DNA of 64,000 nucleotides from Priestia filamentosa (lineage in GTDB: Bacteria > Bacillota > Bacilli > Bacillales > Bacillaceae_H). The stretch is taken from positions 1-64,000 of the forward strand of contig NZ_FXAJ01000009.1 of assembly GCF_900177535.1 (NCBI RefSeq), given 5' to 3'. The notes under the pieces are model-generated. The model did not search any database. It was not told where the DNA came from and saw nothing but the letters and a program-made list of their open reading frames with translations. Below are positions 50,176 to 57,996 of the stretch, in pieces. The stretch's first letter is position 1. Every line of letters starts with the position of its first letter. The position numbers were made by a program, and so were the translations under genes.

Positions 50176-50962
50176 TATGATTATTGGTCAGTATGTTCCA
50201 GGAGATTCTTTTATTCATCGTATGGACCCTCGTGCAAAGCTTATTATTGTTTTTTTATATGTAGCTGTTATTTTTCTTGCGAATAATATTGTAAGCTACA
50301 GCATTATTGGTTTGTTTGCTATTTTATCAGTACTTATAAGTCGAGTTCCAATTTATTTCATTATTAAAGGACTAAAGCCAATATTGTTTATTATTATATT
50401 CACCTTTCTCCTTCATATTTTTATGACGAGAGAAGGAGAAGTAATCGCGAACATTGGTTTTCTAAAGATCTATGAAGGCGGAGTTATTCAAGGGATTTAT
50501 ATTTCGCTTCGGTTCTTATTCTTAATTTTACTTACAACCCTGTTAACTCTTACAACGACACCAATTGAGGTAACAGATGGCATGGAGACACTTTTACATC
50601 CATTAAAAAAAGTCCGTTTCCCTGTTCATGAATTAGCACTTATGATGTCTATTTCGCTTCGTTTCATTCCCACTTTGATGGATGAAACAGACAAAATCTT
50701 GAAGGCTCAAACAGCACGGGGAGTAGACTTTTCGAGCGGGCCTCTTAAAGATCGTCTAAAGGCCGTTGTGCCACTCTTAATTCCGCTTTTTATTAGCGCT
50801 TTTAAACGTGCAGAAGAGCTAGCAACAGCTATGGAAGCAAGAGGATATCAAGGTGGAGAAGGACGGACAAAGTATCGTCAGCTTAGCTGGGGGTCTATTG
50901 ATACTATGGCTCTTGTCATATTTGTTATTGTTGCTGCTGCTCTATTTATCGTAAGAGTCTAG
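50165..50962 (+). CDS. ecfT: ECF transporter transmembrane subunit EcfT
   Basis: EcfT couples the two ATPases to interchangeable S components that bind vitamins or metals. The 265-aa protein opens MMNNMIIGQYVPGDS, has several hydrophobic segments, and carries both coupling-helix motifs with Ala-Arg-Gly (AQTARGVDF and AMEARGYQGG). I choose ATG 50165 behind TTGGAGGAC. No S component is encoded in the window, as usual for the shared module. Confidence 0.96.
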   Translation: MMNNMIIGQYVPGDSFIHRMDPRAKLIIVFLYVAVIFLANNIVSYSIIGLFAILSVLISRVPIYFIIKGLKPILFIIIFTFLLHIFMTREGEVIANIGFLKIYEGGVIQGIYISLRFLFLILLTTLLTLTTTPIEVTDGMETLLHPLKKVRFPVHELALMMSISLRFIPTLMDETDKILKAQTARGVDFSSGPLKDRLKAVVPLLIPLFISAFKRAEELATAMEARGYQGGEGRTKYRQLSWGSIDTMALVIFVIVAAALFIVRV

Positions 50963-50974
50963 GAGATGTGAGAG

Positions 50975-51718
50975 ATGCGAAGAATTCAATGTACTGTAGC
51001 ATATGACGGAACACTTTTTTCAGGTTATCAAATTCAGCCTAATGCCCGTACTGTGCAAGAAGAGATTGAAAAAGCCCTTACCCGTCTCCATGGAGGTAAG
51101 GAAGTGAAAATCCATGCCTCAGGACGTACAGATGCCTCTGTCCATGCTAAAGGGCAAGTGTTTCACTTTGATACTACAAGTACTATCAGTGTAAGCCAGC
51201 TTAAGCGAGGAGCTAATGCACTCTTGCCAGAAGATATTGTGGTAGTTGATACAAAGGAAACGGCAGAAGATTTTCATGCTCGTTTTAGCGTGAAAAAGAA
51301 GGAATACCGTTACAAAGTGCTTTGCAGCAAAAGTCGTGATGTGTTCTTAAGGCATTACATGCATCATGTTCCATACGAGTTAGATCGTAAGGTGATGAAG
51401 GAAGCTATAAAGGGCATAATTGGTACACATGATTTCACGAGTTTTTGTTCAGCGAAGACGGAGATAGAAGATAAAGTGAGAACAATCTATGAAGCGGAAA
51501 TTATTGAAGAAGGAGACGTGCTTACATTTAGATTTGTGGGAAACGGATTTCTTTATAATATGGTTCGAATTTTAGTGGGAACACTTCTTGATCTTGGTAA
51601 CGGAAAAAGTTTTACAAAAGATATTTCAGGGATGCTAGAGGCGAAAAATCGCACTTTAACAGGCAAAACTGCACCTGGACATGGGCTATACTTGTGGAAA
51701 GTTTACTATGACAACTAA
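50975..51718 (+). CDS. truA: tRNA pseudouridine(38-40) synthase
   Basis: TruA isomerises U38-U40 in tRNA anticodon stems. The 247-aa protein has the catalytic-Asp motif [17 protein letters not shown] (Asp about residue 53) and [17 protein letters not shown]. It follows ecfT by 12 bp and ends before the rplM promoter. Confidence 0.97.
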   Translation: MRRIQCTVAYDGTLFSGYQIQPNARTVQEEIEKALTRLHGGKEVKIHASGRTDASVHAKGQVFHFDTTSTISVSQLKRGANALLPEDIVVVDTKETAEDFHARFSVKKKEYRYKVLCSKSRDVFLRHYMHHVPYELDRKVMKEAIKGIIGTHDFTSFCSAKTEIEDKVRTIYEAEIIEEGDVLTFRFVGNGFLYNMVRILVGTLLDLGNGKSFTKDISGMLEAKNRTLTGKTAPGHGLYLWKVYYDN

Positions 51719-51736
51719 ACCTGGTGTAACATCCTC

Positions 51737-51765
51737 TTGACATTGGGAATACAACAGGCTAATAT
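51737..51765 (+). promoter_or_regulatory. SigA promoter of rplM-rpsI
   Basis: A consensus TTGACA at 51737-51742 and TAATAT at 51760-51765 are separated by 17 bp. Confidence 0.85.
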
Positions 51766-51774
51766 AACATATGT

Positions 51775-51861
51775 ATGTAATTTTAAACCCACGATTAGCC
51801 CCGGAAATTAATCGTGTTTAAAATAAAACGTTCGAAAGTTGAAATTCTAGGAGGGTAAAAC
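51775..51861 (+). promoter_or_regulatory. L13 leader
   Basis: The rplM leader carries the stem CACGATTA-GCCCCGGAAAT-TAATCGTG, flanked by complementary TTTAAAC and GTTTAAA. That matches the Firmicute L13 leader, a proposed autoregulatory site for L13. It ends at the AGGAGGG of rplM. Confidence 0.8.
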
Positions 51862-52299
51862 ATGCGTACAACTTATATGGCGAAAGCAAGTGAAGTAGAG
51901 CGCAAATGGCTTGTAATTGACGCAGAAGGTAAAACTTTAGGTCGTCTTGCTAGCGAAGTTGCTTCTATTCTACGCGGGAAACATAAACCAACTTACACAC
52001 CACACGTTGATACTGGTGATCATGTAATCATTCTTAATGCAGCAAAAATCGAATTAACAGGTAAAAAATTGACTGACAAGATTTACTACCGTCACAGCCA
52101 ACATCCAGGCGGACTTAAATCTCGCACGGCTCTTGAAATGCGTACTAACTATTCAGAGAAAATGCTTGAACTAGCAATCCGTGGAATGCTTCCAAAAGGT
52201 AGCTTAGGTCGTCAAATGTTTAAGAAATTACATGTGTTTGCAGGAGACACTCATCCACATGAAGCACAAAAACCAGAAGTTTATGAACTTCGCGGATAA
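51862..52299 (+). CDS. rplM: 50S ribosomal protein L13
   Basis: L13 is an early 50S assembly protein. The 145-aa protein begins [20 protein letters not shown] and has the [19 protein letters not shown] segment. The start follows AGGAGGG. It forms a two-gene operon with rpsI, driven by the promoter at 51737. Confidence 0.98.
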   Translation: MRTTYMAKASEVERKWLVIDAEGKTLGRLASEVASILRGKHKPTYTPHVDTGDHVIILNAAKIELTGKKLTDKIYYRHSQHPGGLKSRTALEMRTNYSEKMLELAIRGMLPKGSLGRQMFKKLHVFAGDTHPHEAQKPEVYELRG

Positions 52300-52319
52300 T
52301 ACGTAAGGAGGGAATTATA

Positions 52320-52712
52320 TTGGCACAGGTACAATATTACGGAACAGGTCGTCGTAAAAGCTCTGTTGCTCGCGTACGTCTAGTACCAGGTAACGGAAAC
52401 ATCGTTGTTAACGGTCGTGAAATCGAGAACTATCTTTCATCTGCAGCACTAAGAGAAGTTGTAAAACAACCTCTTGCTGCAACAGAAACTCTTGGGAACT
52501 ATGATGTATTAGTAAACGTAAACGGTGGAGGATTCACTGGTCAAGCTGGAGCAATCCGCCACGGTATCGCTCGTGCACTATTACAAGCAGACCCAGAATA
52601 TCGTGCAACACTAAAACCTGAAGGTCTATTAACTCGTGACGCTCGTATGAAAGAACGTAAAAAATACGGTCTTAAAGGCGCTCGTCGTGCACCTCAGTTC
52701 TCAAAACGTTAA
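52320..52712 (+). CDS. rpsI: 30S ribosomal protein S9
   Basis: S9 has a C-terminal tail reaching the P-site anticodon. The 130-aa protein starts at TTG 52320 behind AAGGAGGG with [20 protein letters not shown], and ends [11 protein letters not shown] with the invariant terminal Lys-Arg. The gene is intact, but its last ~60 bp and terminator recur in diverged form at 59646-59757 beyond the accessory genes, suggesting that an element integrated at this 3' end. Confidence 0.98.
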   Translation: MAQVQYYGTGRRKSSVARVRLVPGNGNIVVNGREIENYLSSAALREVVKQPLAATETLGNYDVLVNVNGGGFTGQAGAIRHGIARALLQADPEYRATLKPEGLLTRDARMKERKKYGLKGARRAPQFSKR

Positions 52713-52780
52713 TATTTCTTATATATCAACGTTTTACAACCCTTTCTCGGATTTTCGGGAAAGGGTTTTTTATTTATTTA
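52651..52780 (+). repeat. Left copy of the rpsI 3'-end direct repeat
   Basis: This copy comprises the last 62 bp of rpsI and the terminator that follows. The coding part and the stem AACCCTTTCTCGGA recur at 59646-59775. Here the reading frame is intact, so this copy keeps rpsI functional. Confidence 0.85.
52738..52772 (+). terminator. Terminator after rpsI
   Basis: AACCCTTTC and GAAAGGGTT, flanking TCGG and TCGG, form a strong stem followed by a T tract. Confidence 0.9.
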
Positions 52781-52800
52781 TTTAGATATAAAATAAATAC

Positions 52801-53023
52801 CTAATTTAAGAAATTAGGGTTTTTGCTGTTGTTATCTTTTGATTTGATAAAAAGAGAATATAATTCCTCACCATGTTCAATAAGTTCTCCAACGTTGGAA
52901 TTAGTTGCTTCTAGTATTTTATCTAATGTATTAAATTGAATCCCCATTATTTTCACCATTTGCAATAAGGCTCAAAGCATTCTGAGAGATTCCTGTAATC
53001 TCATGCAATTCAGTCATAGTCAT
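52801..53023 (-). pseudogene. Frameshifted XRE/Cro-type HTH regulator remnant
   Basis: Read on the minus strand, ATG 53023 opens MTMTELHEITGISQNALSLI then ANGENNGDSI and a stop. Moving one base at the CCCC run at 52942-52945 (plus strand) restores GIQFNTLDKILEATNSNVGE followed by LIEHGEEL, ending at 52801. Together they form the compact Cro/C1-type helix-turn-helix family seen in small Bacillus regulators. A frame open upstream to about 53090 (FLLKNTLKVLLSE) probably holds the original N-terminus. One extra G explains the break; a sequencing error in the homopolymer is possible. The element is part of the rpsI island. Confidence 0.8.
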
Positions 53024-53145
53024 ACCTTTTGTTTCAACAGTTGTTTCAGATAATAATACTTTTAATGTATTTTTTAATAGAAATTTTACGTAATAAAACA
53101 AGGAAAAAAACGTACTTCACAGCTACAAAGGAACTTTTATTTAAC

Positions 53146-53358
53146 ATGGAAGAGTCAAACTTTACTGAGAAGGATATTAGCACGGTGGAAACGAGTATTT
53201 TATCAAGTGTAGAGGCTTCAACCGTCATTATCATTTCAGTCACTTGGTTCGATACGAGGCTCCAAAGCATCCAATGGTTTGGTGAAATGATTATGCTTAT
53301 ATTTATCACGGGGCTGTCGATTGGAGAAAATAAAGTCGCTGATAAAGGTAAGTGTTGA
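53146..53358 (+). CDS. Hypothetical small membrane protein
   Basis: I do not recognise this 70-aa ORF. It opens MEESNFTEKDISTVETSILS and has one hydrophobic stretch (about residues 44-57, MIMLIFITGLSI region) with a weaker one before it. A modest AAAGGA lies 13 bp upstream of ATG 53146, and a terminator follows 43 bp after the stop, which favours a real transcript. A longer in-frame extension to 53029 is less likely. Its place beside the bacteriocin genes makes an immunity role conceivable, but nothing in the sequence shows that. An overlapping minus-strand ORF is the main alternative. Confidence 0.35.
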   Translation: MEESNFTEKDISTVETSILSSVEASTVIIISVTWFDTRLQSIQWFGEMIMLIFITGLSIGENKVADKGKC

Positions 53359-53400
53359 GTATATAAATGTCCAAAAATAATACACTAGTTCTGATGATTC

Positions 53401-53426
53401 AGCCGCCGATTCAGGCGGTTTTTTGT
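53401..53426 (+). terminator. Terminator upstream of the TOMM precursor
   Basis: AGCCGCC-GATTCA-GGCGGTT is a GC-rich stem followed by six or more T. It isolates the precursor gene from upstream transcription. The 222 bp from here to the precursor hold weak promoter-like boxes only (TTGAAG at 53526; TTCGAA-18-TAGTAT at 53536-53565), so the precursor promoter is not firmly placed. Confidence 0.85.
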
Positions 53427-53648
53427 TTTTATAATCGTCCTGTTTGCGTTTTGAACGTTTTTTTCCGGTTCCATTAAATTAGGCTTTTGTATCAGTAACA
53501 ATACCCATCTATTGTACATAGTTTGTTGAAGAGTATTCGAAATATGTAATGTATTCATTTAGTATACAGTTTTTTTTCGATTTAACTCGACTGTTTTCAT
53601 TTCAAGTTTCTGGCACCCTTTGTTAATTTATTTGAGGAGGAAAAGAAA

Positions 53649-53918
53649 ATGAATGATTTTCAAAGTGAACTTCAAATGTTGAATGTTGATGATTTCCAAG
53701 CGACTCAGGCAGTCCCTTGGGATCAAAATCAATACTATACTGATCAGGATCGACAATTCGTTGGTGTGGGGGTTGGTTTTGGCCGATGCTTTAGTTGCTT
53801 TAACTGTTTTAACTGCTTTAGTTGCTTCCGTTGTTTTAACTGCTTTAACTGCTATAACTGCGCTCGTTGCTCACGTTGCTCTAGATGCGGCGGTGGCCGT
53901 TGTGGTGGCGGCAGCTAA
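53649..53918 (+). CDS. hcaA: Heterocycloanthracin/sonorensin-type TOMM precursor
   Basis: This 89-aa peptide is the substrate of the azole-forming enzymes downstream. The leader (residues 1-46) opens MNDFQSELQMLNVDDFQ and has PWDQNQYY, matching the leader pattern of heterocycloanthracin-family precursors. The core has Cys at every third position from Cys47 to Cys80, twelve in a row, then Cys85 in GGGRCGGGS. Phe or Tyr follows the first eight Cys. Heterocyclisation to thiazoles/thiazolines is expected from the family; Ser49, 58, 75 and 78 could give oxazoles. ATG 53649 follows GAGGAGGAAAAG. A terminator separates it from the enzyme genes. The cleavage site is unknown, but near Gly45-Arg46 is plausible. 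Confidence 0.93.
   Translation: MNDFQSELQMLNVDDFQATQAVPWDQNQYYTDQDRQFVGVGVGFGRCFSCFNCFNCFSCFRCFNCFNCYNCARCSRCSRCGGGRCGGGS
53787..53888 (+). repeat. 9-bp tandem repeats of the TOMM core
   Basis: The core is built of 9-bp units of the form TGY-TTY-ARY (for example TGCTTTAGT, TGCTTTAAC, TGTTTTAAC), each encoding Cys-Phe-Ser/Asn/Arg. They degrade toward the 3' end into TGC-NNN-CGT units. Such repeats invite unit gain or loss by slippage, so core length may vary between strains. Confidence 0.85.
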
Positions 53919-53953
53919 GCCGGTAATAGTTTATTTTTCTATGTTGAGAAGGT

Positions 53954-53981
53954 CCCCTGCATTGTTGCAGGGGTCTTTCTC
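53954..53981 (+). terminator. Terminator/attenuator after the precursor gene
   Basis: CCCCTGCA-TTGT-TGCAGGGG is a perfect 8-bp stem with a tetraloop, followed by TCTTTCTCT. Lying between the precursor and its enzymes, it should make the precursor message more abundant, with enzymes made by readthrough or from a promoter in 53982-54060. Confidence 0.85.
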
Positions 53982-54076
53982 TATAAGATAAGACATAACG
54001 GACAAATTGCTATACATACGATGGTAGTGGTAATGATATTGAACATTTATGGTTACAAGGGGTAAGGAGGAGAGAG

Positions 54077-56032
54077 ATGGCAAATTTGAACCCTTCTATG
54101 CGTCTGAAAGTAAAAAGGGACACGTTTTATCTCCCTGAACCAAACAGAGGTGTGTATTTTCGAAACAACTTAAGTTCATTCCGTATTGAAGGAAGTGGGA
54201 TCGATCAGTGGGTTGAAAAGTTGTTACCGATGTTCAATGGGGAGTATACTTTAGGAAATTTGACTAATGGATTGCCTGGCCCATACCGGGACCGCATATA
54301 TGAAATTGCAGAAGTGCTGTATACGAATGGGTATGTTCGAGATTTAAGCCAGGACCTTCCGCATCAATTGTCGGATTATCATCTTAAAAAGCATGCATCA
54401 CAAATTGAATTTGTGGACAATTTAGTTGGTTCTGGGGCGGCCCGTTTTCAAGTTTTTCGTCAGGGCAAAGTGCTTGCAGTTGGCTCTGGTCCTATTTTAA
54501 ATTCATTGGTTTCCTCGTTGATTGAATCGGGTTTGACTAAGATCCAAGTACTAATTACAGACGAGGTTCCGACCAATAGACAGAGGTTAAAAGAACTCGT
54601 GGAACATGCACGAAAAATAGATCCGGAGGTTGACTTAAAGGAGGTTCCACAAAAGAAGGAGGATTGGCGAGAGATAGTGCAGCCCTTTGATTCAATTTTG
54701 TATGTGAGTCAAGAGGGGAAGCTAGAGAAACTTAGACATCTTCATGCAATTTGCAGGGAAGAGAAGAAAATATTTCTCCCCGCTATATGCTTTCAACAGA
54801 TAGGTTTAGCAGGTCCATTAGTACATCCAGATTCCGAGGTGTGTTGGGAAACAGCATGGCGCCGTTTACATCATTCTGTCTTATCTAAAAATGAGCAATC
54901 CCCTGCCTTCTCTGTCACCCCGGGATCGTTGTTAGCTAATGTGATCGTGTTTGAATTGTTTAAAGAGGTTACAGGTGTCATGGAATTGGAACAGAAGAAT
55001 AGGTTTTTTCTTCTGGATTTGGATACATTGGAGGGAGACTGGCATTCATTTTTGCCTCATCCCCTGGTAACAAGGAGTATATCTGCAGAATGGGTTGAAG
55101 ATGTCGGAAGCCGGCTCCAAGTAGTCTTAGAGAAAGTTGATTCAAGTAAATCACTTCTTTATTTCAACCAGTTGACATCAGAGGAATCGGGAATTTTCCA
55201 TATTTGGGGGGAGGAGGATTTAAAGCAGCTTCCATTAGCTCAGTGCCGCGTTCAGGCAGTCGACCCGTTGTCGGAGGGACCAGCTGAGTTGATGCGAGAC
55301 ACTATCTGTTCAGGTCTAACTCATGAGGAGGCACGAAGAGAAGCGGGACTAACTGGGATTGAAACGTATGCGTCGCGAATGGTTAATTTGATCGTTAATA
55401 CTCTGCCGCTAAATAAAAATGTTGATGGAAGTTTAGTAGGACTGGAGGAAATTGTCGGGATTGGAGCGGGTGAATCGTTTGTGGAAGGTGTTGGCCGTGG
55501 GTTGCAAAAGTGTTTGGCAGAGGAGCTTAGCAAGCAACAACTTAATCAGAAGTATTCTGTTTCTCGAGTACAGTTAAATTTTATAGAAGATGAGAGATCC
55601 CGGTTCTATTTAGAAGCACTGACTACGATACAAGGAGCACCAATTATCGGAATAGGGAAGGAAGTGTACGGCTTTCCTGTAGTGTGGGTAGGTACAAAAG
55701 ATGGATGGTATGGTAGTGCAGATTTAAATATAACAATGGCGTTACAGAAGACATTACAGCAGGCACTTATCAAAGTACAAAACAAATCGGATTCTTCTAA
55801 TGAACTAGCCTGTGAGGTAACGTCCGTACTTTTGGAAGAGAAAATGCCGGTTAGTCTTAGCATTCCTGCGTGTGAAGAGAGGATACAAACGGACATCCTA
55901 CAGGGAGCTATGGAAATATTGAAACGGAATGGAAAAAGGGTCTCGGTATTTGAATTAAGGCTCGAACCTGTTTTTAAAGAGCAACTAAACGGAGTGTTTG
56001 GTGTTTTGCTGCGAGAGGAGGAATCACAGTGA
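54077..56032 (+). CDS. hcaF: TOMM F protein (ocin-ThiF-like), leader-binding partner of the cyclodehydratase
   Basis: In the heterocycloanthracin system the F protein binds the leader peptide and activates the YcaO cyclodehydratase. The 651-aa protein has an N-terminal winged-helix-like segment (about 10-95) suited to a RiPP recognition element, then a ThiF/E1-like Rossmann domain with VLAVGSGPILNSL (132-144), GPLVHP (246-251) and DWHSFLPHPL (321-330). The last two mirror GPLVRP and SWHSFLPNPL of the next gene, but both zinc CxxC pairs are missing here. The C-terminal ~270 residues look like a degenerate YcaO half (GAGESFVEGVGRGLQK), lacking the ATP-site Glu/Arg set. ATG 54077 follows AAGGAGGAGAG. 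It overlaps the next gene by four bases (GTGA). Confidence 0.9.
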   Translation: MANLNPSMRLKVKRDTFYLPEPNRGVYFRNNLSSFRIEGSGIDQWVEKLLPMFNGEYTLGNLTNGLPGPYRDRIYEIAEVLYTNGYVRDLSQDLPHQLSDYHLKKHASQIEFVDNLVGSGAARFQVFRQGKVLAVGSGPILNSLVSSLIESGLTKIQVLITDEVPTNRQRLKELVEHARKIDPEVDLKEVPQKKEDWREIVQPFDSILYVSQEGKLEKLRHLHAICREEKKIFLPAICFQQIGLAGPLVHPDSEVCWETAWRRLHHSVLSKNEQSPAFSVTPGSLLANVIVFELFKEVTGVMELEQKNRFFLLDLDTLEGDWHSFLPHPLVTRSISAEWVEDVGSRLQVVLEKVDSSKSLLYFNQLTSEESGIFHIWGEEDLKQLPLAQCRVQAVDPLSEGPAELMRDTICSGLTHEEARREAGLTGIETYASRMVNLIVNTLPLNKNVDGSLVGLEEIVGIGAGESFVEGVGRGLQKCLAEELSKQQLNQKYSVSRVQLNFIEDERSRFYLEALTTIQGAPIIGIGKEVYGFPVVWVGTKDGWYGSADLNITMALQKTLQQALIKVQNKSDSSNELACEVTSVLLEEKMPVSLSIPACEERIQTDILQGAMEILKRNGKRVSVFELRLEPVFKEQLNGVFGVLLREEESQ

Positions 56033-57975
56033 GTTCCTTCGTGTTGGTTGTCGGAGAAGGGATGCTGGCGGACCGTGTAAGTGAAGAACTGTCGGCATAT
56101 CATCTAGTTATTCGTAAATCCAATTTTGAGGAAGGAGTTCCAAGAAATACTGATTTGGTCCTTTTTTTGGATGACGAGTGGAAACCCTCTGTTCATCAAA
56201 AGGCGGAAGAAGTGTTACGAAAGACGGGTACTCCCTGGCTTAGAGGCTTCGTTTCATTTGGCGAAGGTGTAGTTGGCCCGCTTGTACGACCAGGTGCAGC
56301 AGGTTGCTCTCAATGTGCGGACATGAGACGTCTCATGGGAGGACGTGACCGCACAGAGATGTGGGAGGTGCAACAGAGGCTGGCTGCGACTGGAGGAAGG
56401 GGAAGTGACCCGTGGGCTTCAAGTCCCGGACTTTTGCAAATGGCTTACCTGATTGGAGTTGAGGTACAGAATTTATTACAAGGCGATCAAGCTTATTCGG
56501 AAGGTAAGATATATATAATTGACTTGAAAACAATGAAGAGCTCATGGCATTCTTTTCTGCCCAACCCGTTGTGTCCAGTCTGTGGTCAATTACCCGACGA
56601 TTCACAGACATTAGCCCGAATTTCACTGCAGCCAAGTCCAAAAATAGATTCCGGAATTTTCCGATGCCGTCAGTTGGATGAGATGAAAAAAATGATTGTC
56701 AAAGACTATTTGGATAATCGTACCGGCCTTTTGAATAGTAAAATGTATGACCTAGTGACTCCATTTGCTGATGCGAGTGTCAATCTCCCTATGTTTGCTG
56801 GGGACGAGGGAACAGCTGGCAGGACTCATTCATACGCAGAAAGTGTGTTGACAGCCATTTTAGAGGGATTGGAGCGGCACTGTGGTTTAGAACCACGTGG
56901 CAAACGGACAGTAATCCATGATAGTTTTCGTAACCTGGAAAATCAAGCGCTCAATCCATTGAAGGTAGGTATACACGCAAAAGAACAATATGCGCAACCT
57001 GGTTTTCCATTTAAATCGTTTGATCCTGATCGTTCTATTAATTGGGTATGGGGTTATTCGTTGCTAGAAGAGCGTCCCATCCTAGTTCCAGAGCTCCTTG
57101 CCTATTACAGTGTTGGATGTGGGTCACAAGGCTTTGTCTATGAAACTTCCAATGGATGTGCGTTAGGAGGAAGTTTAGAGGAGGCCATTTTCTACGGGAT
57201 TATGGAAGTGGTCGAGCGTGATTCATTCCTGATGACTTGGTATGCGAAGCTGAACCTTCCGCGACTGGATCCTTTTACAGCTGACGACCAGGAGTTGGAA
57301 TTAATGGTCGAAAGGATGCGAGTGGTCGCTGGGTATGATTTGTATTTGTATAACTCCACGATGGAACACGGGATTCCAAGTATTTGGGCGATTGCTAAAA
57401 ACAAAAAGGAAAAGGGATTGAATCTTATCTGTGCGGCCGGAGCTCATCTGGATCCGGTAAGGGCGGTGAAAAGCGCAGTTCACGAGCTTGCTGGCATGAT
57501 GCTGAACCTTGATGAAAAATTTGAGGCGAACCAGGAAGAGTATGAAAGAATGCTGCATGATTCTTCTCTGGTTCGGCAGATGGATGACCACGGCATGCTG
57601 TATGGTTTGCCGCAAGCAGAAGAGCGCTTAAGTTTTTTGCTTGACGACAATGGCCCAATGCAATCTTTTAAAGAGGAGTTTAAGTGGAAGTCGAATCATA
57701 CGGATCTTACCGATGATTTGCAAGACATCCTTCAGGTGTTCCGTCAGTTAAACCTTGATGTAGTTATAGTAGACCAGACGACACCGGAAACGATACGAAA
57801 CGGTTTGTATTGCGTAAAAGTACTGATTCCGGGAATGCTGCCGATGACATTTGGGCATCACCTTACCCGCCTGACAGGGCTTGAGAGGATATTTCGAGTC
57901 CCTATGGAGCTTGGGTATACGAATAAACCATTGACACCAGGACAGCTCAATCCACATCCGCATCCGTTTCCATAA
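56029..57975 (+). CDS. hcaD: TOMM cyclodehydratase, fused E1-like and YcaO domains
   Basis: The enzyme uses ATP to cyclise Cys/Ser/Thr of the precursor to azolines. The 648-aa protein fuses an E1-like domain (1-~195), with zinc pairs Cys93/Cys96 (CSQC) and Cys182/Cys185 (CPVC), to a YcaO domain. YcaO motifs are clear: SYAESVLTAILEGLERHC with Glu271, Glu279, Glu283 and Arg284, and SNGCALGGSLEEAIFYGI leading to ME393VVE396R. The protein ends in LNPHPHPFP, the PxPxP C-terminus typical of azoline-forming YcaO enzymes. All catalytic features look intact. GTG 56029 overlaps the F-protein gene; GAGAGGAGG lies upstream. The dehydrogenase gene follows after 21 bp. Confidence 0.95.
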   Translation: MSSFVLVVGEGMLADRVSEELSAYHLVIRKSNFEEGVPRNTDLVLFLDDEWKPSVHQKAEEVLRKTGTPWLRGFVSFGEGVVGPLVRPGAAGCSQCADMRRLMGGRDRTEMWEVQQRLAATGGRGSDPWASSPGLLQMAYLIGVEVQNLLQGDQAYSEGKIYIIDLKTMKSSWHSFLPNPLCPVCGQLPDDSQTLARISLQPSPKIDSGIFRCRQLDEMKKMIVKDYLDNRTGLLNSKMYDLVTPFADASVNLPMFAGDEGTAGRTHSYAESVLTAILEGLERHCGLEPRGKRTVIHDSFRNLENQALNPLKVGIHAKEQYAQPGFPFKSFDPDRSINWVWGYSLLEERPILVPELLAYYSVGCGSQGFVYETSNGCALGGSLEEAIFYGIMEVVERDSFLMTWYAKLNLPRLDPFTADDQELELMVERMRVVAGYDLYLYNSTMEHGIPSIWAIAKNKKEKGLNLICAAGAHLDPVRAVKSAVHELAGMMLNLDEKFEANQEEYERMLHDSSLVRQMDDHGMLYGLPQAEERLSFLLDDNGPMQSFKEEFKWKSNHTDLTDDLQDILQVFRQLNLDVVIVDQTTPETIRNGLYCVKVLIPGMLPMTFGHHLTRLTGLERIFRVPMELGYTNKPLTPGQLNPHPHPFP

Positions 57976-57996
57976 GCAGTGATTAGGAGGTATAGG

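Noticed and set aside
53046-53309. Minus-strand 87-aa ORF upstream of the XRE remnant
   Set aside because: No ribosome binding site or family resemblance; it overlaps the plus-strand ORF that has a terminator in the right place.
53787-53888. Possible CRISPR or minisatellite from the short repeats
   Set aside because: The units are 9 bp, contiguous, in frame and encode the Cys-X-X core; there are no spacers.
53683-53991. A 102-aa hydrophobic ORF overlapping the TOMM precursor in another frame
   Set aside because: It is the frame shadow of the Cys-X-X repeats (Ala/Leu/Val-rich because of the repeated codons), has no ribosome binding site and runs through the terminator stem.
55606-56103. A 165-aa minus-strand ORF across the F protein/cyclodehydratase junction
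   Set aside because: Shadow of the two coding genes; no ribosome binding site, and both plus-strand genes have clear motifs.
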